Shown in pieces: positions 9,505 to 18,434 of a DNA stretch of 64,000 nt (position 1 is the first letter of the stretch; each line of letters begins with the position of its first letter). Made by a program: the position numbers and the translations under genes. The stretch is taken from assembly GCF_030548205.1 (NCBI RefSeq), contig NZ_JAUORV010000005.1, positions 274,265 to 338,264 on the forward strand, read 5' to 3'. The notes under the pieces are model-generated. The model saw nothing but the letters and a program-made list of their open reading frames with translations, was not told the DNA's origin and made no database searches. Source of the DNA: Aliiglaciecola sp. 3_MG-2023. GTDB taxonomy: Bacteria; Pseudomonadota; Gammaproteobacteria; Enterobacterales; Alteromonadaceae.

Positions 9505-10536
9505 TTAAAATGTATATTTTGTTTCTAATCTGAATCGTACGCTTTGCTCGGCTTCGCCAAGTAAACGCTGTGTTCGAGATAAGCGACCACCTACCCATAA
9601 GTTTTTATTCATCTTATGACGTATACGCAAATCCCACCCTTTAAAGTTGCTTGTGGCAAAACGGCTCGACGCATTTTGAGCAAACTCAGTGACTACGGAG
9701 AACCTTTCAACGTGTAAATATCTCAGTTGGGTTAAAAAATTCCCGTCTTTTTTCAAGCTGCCATGTTTTAACTCAAAGGCATAGCTTGTTTTTTGATCTG
9801 AGAACGCTTCACCCACCTCAGTCGGTGCGCCTTTAATTGATTTGCCAATATCTGCACCTAGTTGCCACTGACCGCGTTTTAGTTTCATGGATAAACGTAC
9901 AAATTGATTATCATATTGGGTGTCTTTTTTAGCGTAGAGAGCATCAGATTCACCTTGATAATCCACAAGCCAAGGAGACAGCGTTAACTTGCCCCATTTG
10001 CTGGCGATTTCATGTTGAAATTGAAAAATCGACATATGGCCCACTGTACCATTGGCCCCGTCGAGGGGCTTAAAGGTAGTAAATTTGAATGCCTGTCCTG
10101 CTCCAAGAGCATAGTCAACATGTACGCCAATTGGATTTAAGTGTCTGTCCCAAAACAGGTCGGTGACTTGTGCGGTTTTCCACGGGATCTTGCCCGCAAT
10201 CAGGTTAAGATTGTCGAATTTTGCCTGAATAAAAAACCGAGTTAAATAAACGTCTTTGTCGCCAGCAGGCTGATCAGTGATTTGATATAAGGTGTTCGCT
10301 GGAACATTTTGTTTGTTCTTTAACCCTGTGCGCGCTTGTGCCTTAAATGACCAGGTATCGTTAAATTGACTGGTGATCCCTAACGCTGCAATCATTCTCA
10401 CTCGTTTGCGCGGAGCCAGATTAATTTGATCCGTTTCATTTTCGTATCTAAGTAATACGCTGGCATCAAATTCTGTTGCCTGAACACTTTGCAATGTCAG
10501 TACACAGACAGCCATTAATACATACAGTTTCTTCAT
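9505..10536 (-). CDS. Outer-membrane porin-like beta-barrel protein
   Basis: Predicted outer-membrane barrel of about 343 residues with a clear signal peptide (MKKLYVLMAVCVLTLQSVQA). ATG at 10536 is preferred over the upstream GTG (10548) and ATG (10545) because AGGTG then sits at ribosome-binding distance and the signal peptide begins properly. The mature part has alternating amphipathic strands and ends in a terminal phenylalanine (TKYTF), typical of barrel insertion. It lies 22 bp before the EAL regulator and probably shares its transcript. The substrate is not recognisable; alginate-export or phosphate-selective porin-like folds are possible. Confidence 0.7.
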   Translation of the reverse strand: MKKLYVLMAVCVLTLQSVQATEFDASVLLRYENETDQINLAPRKRVRMIAALGITSQFNDTWSFKAQARTGLKNKQNVPANTLYQITDQPAGDKDVYLTRFFIQAKFDNLNLIAGKIPWKTAQVTDLFWDRHLNPIGVHVDYALGAGQAFKFTTFKPLDGANGTVGHMSIFQFQHEIASKWGKLTLSPWLVDYQGESDALYAKKDTQYDNQFVRLSMKLKRGQWQLGADIGKSIKGAPTEVGEAFSDQKTSYAFELKHGSLKKDGNFLTQLRYLHVERFSVVTEFAQNASSRFATSNFKGWDLRIRHKMNKNLWVGGRLSRTQRLLGEAEQSVRFRLETKYTF

Positions 10537-10623
10537 TCTTAACATCACCTAATAAAGCCAAACGCCGCTGTTTTTAATGAGCTGTTTGCGTTAAGCAGAA
10601 AAACGTTATTCGTTTCGATTGTG

Positions 10624-10648
10624 CAAATGTAGCAAATGTCACAAATGT
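10624..10648. promoter_or_regulatory. Three CAAATGT direct repeats, 9-bp period
   Basis: CAAATGT occurs at 10624, 10633 and 10642, exactly 9 bp apart, in the divergent gap between the porin/EAL genes (minus) and the HTH response regulator (plus). The iteron-like layout suggests a binding site for a regulator that oligomerises, possibly the excisionase-like HTH protein encoded next door. Confidence 0.55.
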
Positions 10649-10663
10649 CGTGTATTATACTTT

Positions 10664-10677
10664 AGTCATGTATGACT
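10664..10677. promoter_or_regulatory. Palindrome AGTCAT-GT-ATGACT
   Basis: A perfect 6-bp inverted repeat with a 2-bp centre, 16 bp after the CAAATGT repeats and 43 bp before the HTH response regulator. It lies just downstream of an AT-rich TATTATACT segment that could hold a -10 element, so it is placed like an operator. Confidence 0.45.
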
Positions 10678-10720
10678 CATTTGTCTTATGTGATATAAAT
10701 ACCACACTAATTCAGGAAAT

Positions 10721-11290
10721 ATGTTTATGGCTAAAGTGAAATCTCTTACTACTGGTGACATTGCAGAATATTGCGATGTCAATTTACGCACAGTAATACG
10801 GTGGATTGATAAGGGAAGTTTGAAAGGTTACAAGCTACCAGGAAGGGGCAACAATCGAGTCACTGTGGATAATTTTGTGCTTTTTTTAAAGCAAAACAAT
10901 ATGCCTGTGCCACCAGAACTATTGCCTAAAAGCAAAACGGTTCTAATTGTTGATGATGATAAAGATATGGGAAATGCGATCAAACGTGTTCTCAAAAAGG
11001 ACGGGTTTGAGTGTGATACTGCCACAAACGGCTTTTTAGCAGGAAGTAAGCTGATGCAGCACAAGCCCAGCATCATGACCTTAGATTTAACAATGCCTGG
11101 CCTAAATGGTTTCGAACTTTTGAAGCATTTGCGAGCAGAGGAACAATTTCAAGATTTAAAAATATTAGTTATTTCAGCGTTGGATCAGGAAAGCTTAGAT
11201 GAAGCACTTGCTTTAGGTGCTAATGCCGCACTTTCTAAGCCGTTTGAGAAAGACAAATTATTAAGTTTAGTTAATGAAATGACCCAGTAA
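10721..11290 (+). CDS. HTH (excisionase/MerR-like) response regulator, HnoC-like
   Basis: A 189-residue protein with an unusual order: DNA-binding domain first, receiver second. Residues 8-60 form an excisionase-type winged helix (LTTGDIAEYCDVNLRTVIRWIDKG...GRGNNRV). Residues 72-189 are a receiver with DDD at 78-80, acceptor D122 (LDLTMPG) and SKPF near the end. Such a regulator (HnoC) is part of the Shewanella H-NOX network and controls Hno genes. Start is ATG at 10721 or 10727; an AGGA lies at about 10713. Operator-like repeats sit directly upstream, so autoregulation is likely but inferred. Confidence 0.8.
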   Translation: MFMAKVKSLTTGDIAEYCDVNLRTVIRWIDKGSLKGYKLPGRGNNRVTVDNFVLFLKQNNMPVPPELLPKSKTVLIVDDDKDMGNAIKRVLKKDGFECDTATNGFLAGSKLMQHKPSIMTLDLTMPGLNGFELLKHLRAEEQFQDLKILVISALDQESLDEALALGANAALSKPFEKDKLLSLVNEMTQ

Positions 11291-11314
11291 CATTGATAAA
11301 AGATGAGGTGATTG

Positions 11315-12151
11315 ATGTATAAATTAGCCCTATTGATTGGTTTGCTATTTAGTTTTTCGAGTGTTGTCTCGGCACAACAGAAAACCCTGACGTTTGGTAT
11401 TGTTCCGCAACAATCCGCAAAACGTCTGGCTGAATTGTGGACCCCAATTTTTCACCACATTAGCCAACAAAGCGATGTCAATATTGTGTTTAGCACGGCC
11501 AAAGATATTCCGACCTTCGAAAAACGCCTTGAGTCTGGGGATTATGATTTGGCTTATATGAATCCTTACCATTATATTTTTTATCACAAAATGTCGGGTT
11601 ATAACGCCTTAGCTAAACAAAGTAATAAAACTATCCAGGGGGTTATTGTTACTCATGCCGATAGCAACATAAAAACCATCCAAGACCTAGTGGGTAGCCG
11701 TTTAGCTTTCCCCGCTCCGGCCGCTTTTGCAGCAACTTTATTGCCTCAAGCCGAACTAAATAACTTAGGTGTGGAATTTACGCCTATGTATGTGGGCTCA
11801 CACGATTCTGTTTACTTAAATGTGTCCAGAGGCTTTTTCCCCGCGGGCGGTGGAATTCAGCGCACCCTTAATAATATGGATGAAGAGGTACAGTCTAGCT
11901 TAGTGACGATCTGGAAGAGTGCCAGGTATACCTCACATGCTATTGCCAGCCACCCAGATGTCGATGCAGCCACGAGGGCTAAGGTTCAAGCCGCTTTAGT
12001 GAATATGAACAACAGTGAACACGGCAAAGTTTTACTTAAAAATATTAATTTTAACGGTTTTGAAACTGCACTAAACAGCGATTGGGATGATGTAAGAGCA
12101 CTTAACATCGAAGCGCTGTTCCGCAACAAAGCAACTGGTGCGGTGAATTAA
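11315..12151 (+). CDS. PhnD-like periplasmic substrate-binding protein
   Basis: A 278-residue periplasmic binding protein of the phosphate/phosphite/phosphonate (PhnD) type. A signal peptide (MYKLALLIGLLFSFSSVVSA) leads to TFGIVPQQSAKRLAELW and YDLAYMNPYHY, both typical of the family. ATG at 11315 with GAGGTG upstream is a better start than the TTG at 11312. No ABC permease or ATPase lies nearby; the gene instead overlaps the following sensor kinase by one base (TAATG). It probably serves as the ligand-sensing subunit of that kinase rather than as a transporter component. Confidence 0.82.
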   Translation: MYKLALLIGLLFSFSSVVSAQQKTLTFGIVPQQSAKRLAELWTPIFHHISQQSDVNIVFSTAKDIPTFEKRLESGDYDLAYMNPYHYIFYHKMSGYNALAKQSNKTIQGVIVTHADSNIKTIQDLVGSRLAFPAPAAFAATLLPQAELNNLGVEFTPMYVGSHDSVYLNVSRGFFPAGGGIQRTLNNMDEEVQSSLVTIWKSARYTSHAIASHPDVDAATRAKVQAALVNMNNSEHGKVLLKNINFNGFETALNSDWDDVRALNIEALFRNKATGAVN

Positions 12152-13812
12152 TGCACCTTTCTTTACGCAATAAAACCATTGTTAGCATTGCCGTCATTGA
12201 GGCCGTGCTGCTGGTTGCTTTGATATTTACAGCAATTAATTTTATGCGTAATACCCTCAATGAAAATTTAGTCAGCCGTTCGACAACGGTAGCGACCTTA
12301 TTTGCAAGTACAACTAAAAATGCGGTTCTAACTTATGATCTCGCATCATTAGAAACCTACTGTGCAGAGCTATTAAGTAACCCTGATATTCTGTATGTAA
12401 GAGTGGTAAACACCGAAAATCAAGTCTTAGCGCAAGCCGGAGACAACAACTTGTTAGCCCGTCAATTTAACCAAGATATTGACGTTAGTAATGTCACTGA
12501 TGGTGTTTTTGATAGTTTTGTAAATATAACCGAAGCAGAGCAACTTTACGGCCGGGTGGAATTGGGAGTAGATACATTAAATATCCAAGATTCACTAGAA
12601 GTGATCAAGAAGTGGACAACCAGTATCGCAATCATTGAGATGGCACTGGTTGCTTTATTCTCATTCTTTTTGGGTAATTATTTAACTAGGCAGTTGGAAA
12701 GTTTACGTATAGCGGCGCGCAAAGTTTCGCAAAATGTTGAAAGCGGCTCATTTAATCAAGCCCAATTGCCGGTTAATGGTAAAGACGAACTTGCCGAGGT
12801 AACACGTGCATTCAATAAACTTGTTACCACCTTGGAGTATGAAAACTCCCGTAAACAGGCGTATCAGGATGAACTTGAAGAGCTTAATCGCACACTGGAG
12901 CAAAAAGTAGCCCAAAGAACCACATTATTACATCAGCGAAATGATGAGTTGGAACAGATAAATCAAGAGTTGCAGGCTACCCAGGAGCAGCTCACCCAAG
13001 CGGCAAAAATGGCCTCAATTGGTCAACTTGCCGCAGGCGTGGCCCATGAAATCAATAACCCTATTGGTTTTGTGAAAAGCAATTTAAGCAGTCTCGAAGA
13101 ATATATCGATATCTATCGTAAAATCAGTGAGAACCTAGTGGTTGTTTACGGCAAAGCGCCTTCAGAATCGGTAGAGTTGTCGAAACAAAATTTAATTGAA
13201 ATTATAAATAGTGAAGACTTGGCATTCATAAATGAAGATTCTAAAGATGTTCTTGTTGAGTCTGTTGAAGGTTTAGAGCGAGTGACCAACATCGTCAAAG
13301 ATCTCAAGCAATTTTCGCGGGTAGATGTTGAAGAAAAAAGTTGGTTAGATATAAACGAGTGTATTGAAAGTACGCTCAAAATGGTAAGCAATGAGCTTAA
13401 GTATCATTGTGATATTCAAAAAGATCTTTCTGAGGTACCCAAAATTAAGATTAATTTTGGCAAAATTAGCCAGGTGCTCACAAACTTGTTGATCAATGCA
13501 GGACAAGCCATTCGTGACAACGGGCAAATTTCAATTTCCACTAAAGTAAAAGATCAGCAAATCTTAATAGCGGTTAAAGACAATGGATCGGGCATCCCCC
13601 CTGAAAATCTAAGTAAACTGTTCGACCCATTTTTTACCACCAAAGATGTGGGCAAGGGCACAGGTTTAGGTTTATCCATATCCCACGGCATTATTCAAGA
13701 GCATGGAGGGGATATTACGGTAACCAGCAAGGTAAACAAAGGAAGCTGTTTCACCATCACCTTACCTATTTTAACCGAAAACGACAATCTGAAGAGTCCC
13801 CCAAATGAGTGA
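12151..13812 (+). CDS. Membrane sensor histidine kinase paired with a PhnD-like protein
   Basis: A 553-residue kinase. Membrane helix 1 (about 8-32), a periplasmic sensing domain (about 33-150), membrane helix 2 (about 150-175), HAMP (about 175-230) and a coiled coil are followed by a DHp domain with phospho-acceptor His in GVAHEINNP. The ATPase domain shows N, G1 and G2 boxes (LLINAGQAI, DNGSGIP, GKGTGLGLS). It is coupled to the binding-protein gene upstream (TAATG) and overlaps the next response regulator by 8 bp. It probably feeds a periplasmic signal into the same receiver proteins as the NO-controlled kinase at 15.1 kb, so two inputs may meet here. Confidence 0.85.
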   Translation: MHLSLRNKTIVSIAVIEAVLLVALIFTAINFMRNTLNENLVSRSTTVATLFASTTKNAVLTYDLASLETYCAELLSNPDILYVRVVNTENQVLAQAGDNNLLARQFNQDIDVSNVTDGVFDSFVNITEAEQLYGRVELGVDTLNIQDSLEVIKKWTTSIAIIEMALVALFSFFLGNYLTRQLESLRIAARKVSQNVESGSFNQAQLPVNGKDELAEVTRAFNKLVTTLEYENSRKQAYQDELEELNRTLEQKVAQRTTLLHQRNDELEQINQELQATQEQLTQAAKMASIGQLAAGVAHEINNPIGFVKSNLSSLEEYIDIYRKISENLVVVYGKAPSESVELSKQNLIEIINSEDLAFINEDSKDVLVESVEGLERVTNIVKDLKQFSRVDVEEKSWLDINECIESTLKMVSNELKYHCDIQKDLSEVPKIKINFGKISQVLTNLLINAGQAIRDNGQISISTKVKDQQILIAVKDNGSGIPPENLSKLFDPFFTTKDVGKGTGLGLSISHGIIQEHGGDITVTSKVNKGSCFTITLPILTENDNLKSPPNE

Positions 13813-15100
13813 ACAACTGTTAGACGCTGACATTGCTATGACGGTACTTTGTGTCGACGATGAAGTGAATATTCTCAAATCATTGAAGCGTTTATTGTAC
13901 AAACAAAATTATCAACTGATACTGGCTGAAAGTGGTGCCAAAGCCCTTGAAGTAATGGCCCAGAATAAGATCGATCTGATCATCTCTGATATGAAAATGC
14001 CCGGAATGTCGGGTGCGGAATTACTCCAGAAAGTGGCGGAATTAACGCCTGACTGTCATCGTATTTTATTAACTGGATATTCTGACATGGAGTCGACCAT
14101 TGATGCAGTCAACAAGGGCAAAATCCATCGATATTTACAGAAACCTTGGAACAATGAAGAGATCATCCAAACCATTGATGAGGGCCTGGAAAAGGTTAGG
14201 TTAAAAAATGAAAATAATCACTTACAGAAGTTAGTAAAAAAGCAAAATTCTCTGCTGAAAAAGCTTAATCAAAATTTAGAAGACAAAGTTAAACTGCGGA
14301 CTAAGCAAATACAATTGGCGATGCAGCGAATTGAGCACAACAACAGTGCCACACAAAAAGTGCTGTATAACATGATCAGTATTAACCCCAATTTAAGTGG
14401 GGGGTTTGCCAATAGCGTGAGTTTACTTGCGAGCCGCATTGCGGAAAAATTAGGGTTATCTCAACAGCAAATTAAAGATGTATCTTATGCTGCACTGTTG
14501 TGTGAAATGGGTTTGTTAGGTTTAGATTCAGCAATATATAGCCGTCCTTTCAAAGAGCTAAACTATAATCAACAGCAAGAGTTTTTGGAGCAAATTAACA
14601 TCGCAAAGTTAGTACTTGCTCCGGCCACTCATCTGCAAAATGTCTCTGATATTATTACCTGCCAATATGAAACCCTCAATGGCGCAGGACCTAAAAAGCT
14701 GGAAGATAGCCAAATCCCTATGGGTGCAAAAATTTTGGCGGTCGCCAGAGATTATTGGCGTTACAAAACAGGTCGAATCACTGCTCAAAAGCTAGATGAC
14801 ATCGCCTGTCCAATTGAAATGAAAAAGCTCAAAGGTTCACACTATGATCCCGTGGTTTTAAACATTTTGTTGGAGAACGAAGATATTGTTTCCGATAAGT
14901 TTATTGAAAATACGATTCGCACTGAGGAACTTAAGCCAGGAATGATTCTGCGCAACAACATTCTCAATGATAAACACATATTAGTACTGCCAGAAGGACA
15001 CACTTTCAGTGATGTTACTATCACCAAGTTGATTCAATTTGAAAAAAGCCAGTCTCAAGCTCTTTCGTTAGTTGTTGAAGACAGTCGGGAGGTAATCTAG
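13805..15100 (+). CDS. Response regulator with degenerate HD-GYP domain (HnoD-like)
   Basis: A 431-residue regulator. The receiver (about 12-130) has acceptor D62 (IISDMKMPG) and ends in KPWN. A long coiled coil (about 135-180) leads to an HD-GYP-like region (about 190-330). The metal-binding HD is replaced by CE (ALLCEMGLLGL) and the GYP motif by GAGPKK, so it should be unable to cut c-di-GMP. In Shewanella HnoD is exactly such a degenerate HD-GYP regulator and inhibits the HnoB phosphodiesterase in a phosphorylation-dependent way. The same role is inferred from domain order and neighbours. Confidence 0.82.
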   Translation: MSEQLLDADIAMTVLCVDDEVNILKSLKRLLYKQNYQLILAESGAKALEVMAQNKIDLIISDMKMPGMSGAELLQKVAELTPDCHRILLTGYSDMESTIDAVNKGKIHRYLQKPWNNEEIIQTIDEGLEKVRLKNENNHLQKLVKKQNSLLKKLNQNLEDKVKLRTKQIQLAMQRIEHNNSATQKVLYNMISINPNLSGGFANSVSLLASRIAEKLGLSQQQIKDVSYAALLCEMGLLGLDSAIYSRPFKELNYNQQQEFLEQINIAKLVLAPATHLQNVSDIITCQYETLNGAGPKKLEDSQIPMGAKILAVARDYWRYKTGRITAQKLDDIACPIEMKKLKGSHYDPVVLNILLENEDIVSDKFIENTIRTEELKPGMILRNNILNDKHILVLPEGHTFSDVTITKLIQFEKSQSQALSLVVEDSREVI

Positions 15101-16590
15101 TCAATTGTCGGAAATTTTATATGAAAGGTTGTGCCTAGGTTTAGCTGGGAGTCAACGGATACTTGTGCGCCGTGGGCCTCTAATATTGCATAGGAAACTG
15201 ATAACCCTAATCCGGTGCCGATACCAACAGGTTTGGTTGTAAAGAAAGGGGTAAATAACTGGTTAACGGTTTCTTTGTCCATACCGCATCCCGTATCTTG
15301 AATATGCAAAACAACACCTTCTTTAATGTGCGTGTAATCGATGGTTAAAACTCCACCCTTTTCCATTGCATGTGCTGCATTAACAAATAAATTAACAAAC
15401 ACCTGCTGCAATTGCCCTGAATTACCCAACACGGGGGGACATTCAGCAGAGATATTGTTTATGACTTTGTGTTCATACTTGAACATATTACCCGCTATTT
15501 TAAGGGCAGATTGGATACAATTATTTAATGATGTTGCTACTAAGGCTTCATCACCTGCGTGGGAAAACCCTTTCAGGTTATCGACGATTTCTTTTACTCT
15601 ATCCAAGCCCTCAATATTTGATTTAAGGAGATCTTCGGAATCTTCTTCTATGTAATCAAGGTCTATTTTTTTACACATTTCTGAGAATTGGCTGGTATCA
15701 AGGGTAGTCTGTTCGGTTAAGTTAGTCTGCACTTCTGAGGTTAGTTTTTTGTAGTCATGTAGATAATCTTGCAACACTTCTAAATTAGACCGAATAAAGG
15801 CAATGGGGTTGTTGATCTCATGGGCAACGCCAGCTGCCAATTGTCCTAAAGATGCCATTTTTTCAGACTGAATAAGTTGGCGACGGGCTTTCTCGAGGCT
15901 ACTTATGGAGTCTTGTAACTGTACATTGCGTTGTAGAATTCTAATATCCGTTAAGCGCCTGCGAACCCCACTGACTAAGTGTTCTTTCGAGGTGTTTAAT
16001 ATCACTTCAAGATCTTGATTTAATTCAGCTTCTTGGCTTAAAAAGGCTAACCAACCGATTTTTTTACCTGACCAGGCAACATTGGTGTAGAAAATGGAAT
16101 TTAACGGCGCGCTCTCATTGAGTTCGTTATTTTTAATTTCAGCGCTTCGCCACGATGCAAGCAGGTCATTATTGCTAACGGGGAGCAGATCCGTTACGAA
16201 TTCCTTAATGGCGTTGTTTTCTTGCCATCCTTGCTCAGAAATCCAGACTTTGGGGGTTTTTTCAGTTAGCCATTGGCCTTCTTCACTGATGACAAAAAGA
16301 CCATATCGGGCACAACAAAACTCGCCGGTTAAATCGACAATATTCGAAACCATCTCTCTTAAGGGAATTTCGGAGGCTACGGCGCTGGAGGTGTGGGCTA
16401 AGTATTCTAGTTCCAATTGCTTTTGTTCGGAACCTGCTAAGGCTGCTTTCAAAGACTGATTGGCTTCATAAATATCCAAGGAATACTTCTCTAGCTGATT
16501 CTCGGCCAGTTGCCTTGCCTTTTTCTCTCTCAAGGCTTTGCGTTCGAGAACGGAAACTCTTTTTTCCAGTTCTTCCTTAGACAGGGTCAA
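15097..16590 (-). CDS. H-NOX-associated cytoplasmic histidine kinase (HnoK-like)
   Basis: A 497-residue soluble kinase: N-terminal coiled coil (about 1-55), a GAF-like domain (about 60-200), a DHp domain with the phospho-acceptor His in GVAHEINNP, and an ATPase domain (LFVNAAHAME, DTGCGMD, GIGTGLGLS). There is no membrane helix. It starts with TTG overlapping the TGA of the H-NOX gene (TTGA), so the two are tightly coupled. In the known system NO-bound H-NOX blocks autophosphorylation of this kinase, and the kinase phosphorylates HnoB, HnoC and HnoD. The gene ends 4 bp inside the convergent HnoD-like gene. Confidence 0.85.
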   Translation of the reverse strand: MTLSKEELEKRVSVLERKALREKKARQLAENQLEKYSLDIYEANQSLKAALAGSEQKQLELEYLAHTSSAVASEIPLREMVSNIVDLTGEFCCARYGLFVISEEGQWLTEKTPKVWISEQGWQENNAIKEFVTDLLPVSNNDLLASWRSAEIKNNELNESAPLNSIFYTNVAWSGKKIGWLAFLSQEAELNQDLEVILNTSKEHLVSGVRRRLTDIRILQRNVQLQDSISSLEKARRQLIQSEKMASLGQLAAGVAHEINNPIAFIRSNLEVLQDYLHDYKKLTSEVQTNLTEQTTLDTSQFSEMCKKIDLDYIEEDSEDLLKSNIEGLDRVKEIVDNLKGFSHAGDEALVATSLNNCIQSALKIAGNMFKYEHKVINNISAECPPVLGNSGQLQQVFVNLFVNAAHAMEKGGVLTIDYTHIKEGVVLHIQDTGCGMDKETVNQLFTPFFTTKPVGIGTGLGLSVSYAILEAHGAQVSVDSQLNLGTTFHIKFPTID

Positions 16591-17135
16591 ACTTTTACCA
16601 CTTCCATTACGCAGCGGCTATCACCTTGATGCTGACATTCTGTCTGAGACACTTCCACTGTTTGCCCCGTATGTTCTGCTAAACCGTGCACAATGCCTTC
16701 GCAGAAATAGCATAAATTACGCGGTGACTGATAAAGAAAGGTTAAGGTGTTGGGCGTTTCACTTAGAAATTCGAATTCGGGCAATAAGGCATCGGGATTA
16801 AGTTTTTTCACTTCTACGTGGATAAAGTCTTGCACCGCATGTAAAAACTCAAAAACGTCTTTAAAGTTATGAGCCCCAGCAGGAGCGGCATTAAGCAGCT
16901 CTTTAAATACCCATTTACCGAATGCAAACTGGGCATCTTTAGGGGAGATATTTTTTTGCTCAACTACGAGTCCAATGAGAGTAAACAGCTCTTCATCATC
17001 GTAAGTGCCTACCGTTGTGTAAATACCTTCACTGGACAGCTGGGCTTCGTCTAACAAGGTATCCCAAAACTCTTCTCCCCAAAGCTCTTCCACAAACTCA
17101 TTGAACTTTACAAAAACAATACCTTTCACGGCCAT
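16587..17135 (-). CDS. hnoX: H-NOX heme nitric-oxide sensor
   Basis: A 182-residue heme NO-binding (HNOB) protein of normal length, cytosolic. The family's heme-propionate motif Y-x-S-x-R is at 135-139 (YQSPR) and the proximal heme ligand is H106 in IHVEVKKLNPDALLPEF. Cysteines at 142, 145, 167 and 175 match the region that binds zinc or senses redox state in related H-NOX proteins. It starts ATG (MAVKGIVF) and is followed directly by the HnoK-like kinase. NO binding is expected to shut that kinase off and so alter c-di-GMP levels and biofilm formation. Assignment is confident; ligand choice cannot be read from sequence alone. Confidence 0.92.
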   Translation of the reverse strand: MAVKGIVFVKFNEFVEELWGEEFWDTLLDEAQLSSEGIYTTVGTYDDEELFTLIGLVVEQKNISPKDAQFAFGKWVFKELLNAAPAGAHNFKDVFEFLHAVQDFIHVEVKKLNPDALLPEFEFLSETPNTLTFLYQSPRNLCYFCEGIVHGLAEHTGQTVEVSQTECQHQGDSRCVMEVVKV

Positions 17136-17365
17136 TCCTTCAATCAGACAATTAACACTTACGGCATTTTAAAAACCTACTTATGAATATAGATTGAAAC
17201 CCTAAAATGATCCTATTTCAATACTGCTTTAGTCGCACAGCACACTAAATAATGGCTATTCCACTGTTACTGAATCAAATTTAATGTGGCTTACAGTACT
17301 TGAATTTAGTGCCTTAATTCCGATGACTCGACTAAAATGCTATTTGAACTATAGTTTAAATTAAA

Positions 17366-17384
17366 ACCAATGGTTAATTTTGGT
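17366..17384. promoter_or_regulatory. Operator-like ACCAA-N9-TTGGT before the DEH-reductase gene
   Basis: ACCAAT-N8-TTGGTTAG lies in the 450-bp gap before the reductase, with a further TTGGTAAT at 17394. The same ACCAAT-N8-TTGGTTAG arrangement stands before the minus-strand PL7 gene at 25706. TTGGT/ACCAA half-sites are typical of FadR-type GntR regulators. The gap between the H-NOX gene and this site (17136-17365) shows nothing else I recognise. Confidence 0.5.
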
Positions 17385-17419
17385 TAGTGCTTTTGGTAAT
17401 CACAAGTTTGAATTCTTGG

Positions 17420-17448
17420 TTGACAATGAAATTCTGCTTAGTTACTTT
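17420..17448 (+). promoter_or_regulatory. Possible sigma-70 promoter for the DEH-reductase gene
   Basis: A consensus TTGACA at 17420-17425 is followed after 17 bp by a weak TACTTT. It would give a leader of about 135 nt and sits just downstream of the operator-like site at 17366. The -35 match is good and the -10 poor. Confidence 0.35.
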
Positions 17449-17588
17449 AATTTAACATATGCGGCGGCAACCGCTTTGTTTATATAAGTTGAGAAGCTTA
17501 CCTAAGCCTAAGTTTTTCGACGATACAACTTAATAATTGCAACGTTTTTACTGGTATAAACTAAATTTTTACTCTTGGAGAATAACGA

Positions 17589-18335
17589 ATGTCAATGACA
17601 GGTAAAGTAGCTATTGTAGCTGGCGGTGGTAGAGATATCGGAGCAGCGTGTGCGGTTGAGTTAGCATCTAGAGGGGCAAGTGTTTTGATCACCTATCACG
17701 CAAGTGCCACAAGAGCACAAGAAACGGTGGCTAAAATTACTGAAGCGGGTGGAAAAGCGGTTGCACTTCAAGCTGACTTAACTGAACAAAGCAGTGTCGA
17801 CAAAACCATTAATACGGCGTTAGATGAATTTGGCGCTATTGATTGCCTAGTGCATGTATCAGGCGGCCTGGTTGATCGTAAAAAAATTACTGAGATGGAC
17901 CTAGCCCACTGGAAGTATGTATTAGACGTTAACCTAACATCGTTGTTTTTAATGTCTCAAGCCGTTATTCCTCACATGAAGCCTGGTAGCACTATCGTGA
18001 CATTCTCGTCCCAAGCGGCTCGCGACGGTGGCGGCGGTGGGGCTATCCCTTACGCAACCTCTAAAGGGGCAGTATCCACCTTTACACGGGGATTAGCGAA
18101 AGAACTTGGGCCTGATATCCGGGTTAATTCGGTGTGTCCGGGCATGATATCTACCGGTTTCCACGATACGTTTACCCCTGATGCGGTTCGCACCAATGTT
18201 GCTGGAGCAACTTGTATCAAGCGTGAAGGTACCTCCGAAGAAGTGGCTAAATTAGTAGGCTTTTTGGCAGATGACGACTCATCTTACATGACAGGTAATA
18301 ACGTTGATATAAACGGTGGTTTACTGTTCTCATAA
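17589..18335 (+). CDS. SDR-family DEH (4-deoxy-L-erythro-5-hexoseulose uronate) reductase
   Basis: A 248-residue short-chain dehydrogenase. The cofactor loop AGGGRDIG is at 11-18 and the catalytic Tyr155-xxx-Lys159 (YATSK) follows Ser140/141; the C-terminus ([12 protein letters not shown]) is typical. In alginate metabolism an enzyme of this class reduces DEH, the monomer released by exolytic lyases, to 2-keto-3-deoxygluconate (KDG), which the kinase at 26 kb would phosphorylate. The role is taken from the neighbouring alginate genes; by sequence alone it is only a classical SDR. ATG with TTGGAGAA upstream; a strong terminator follows. Confidence 0.75.
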   Translation: MSMTGKVAIVAGGGRDIGAACAVELASRGASVLITYHASATRAQETVAKITEAGGKAVALQADLTEQSSVDKTINTALDEFGAIDCLVHVSGGLVDRKKITEMDLAHWKYVLDVNLTSLFLMSQAVIPHMKPGSTIVTFSSQAARDGGGGGAIPYATSKGAVSTFTRGLAKELGPDIRVNSVCPGMISTGFHDTFTPDAVRTNVAGATCIKREGTSEEVAKLVGFLADDDSSYMTGNNVDINGGLLFS

Positions 18336-18434
18336 CCAACACGGGTTAGGATCTTGCAAATGTATCATTAGCGATACTTTGCTGGCAGATTGCAAATCAT
18401 GTGGATGACGTAGTGAAATTAATCACTAAAGTGG

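Noticed and set aside
17136..17365. FNR/DNR, NsrR or NorR sites upstream of the H-NOX gene
   Set aside because: I looked for TTGAT-N4-ATCAA, NsrR-like and GT-N7-AC arrays and saw no convincing match.
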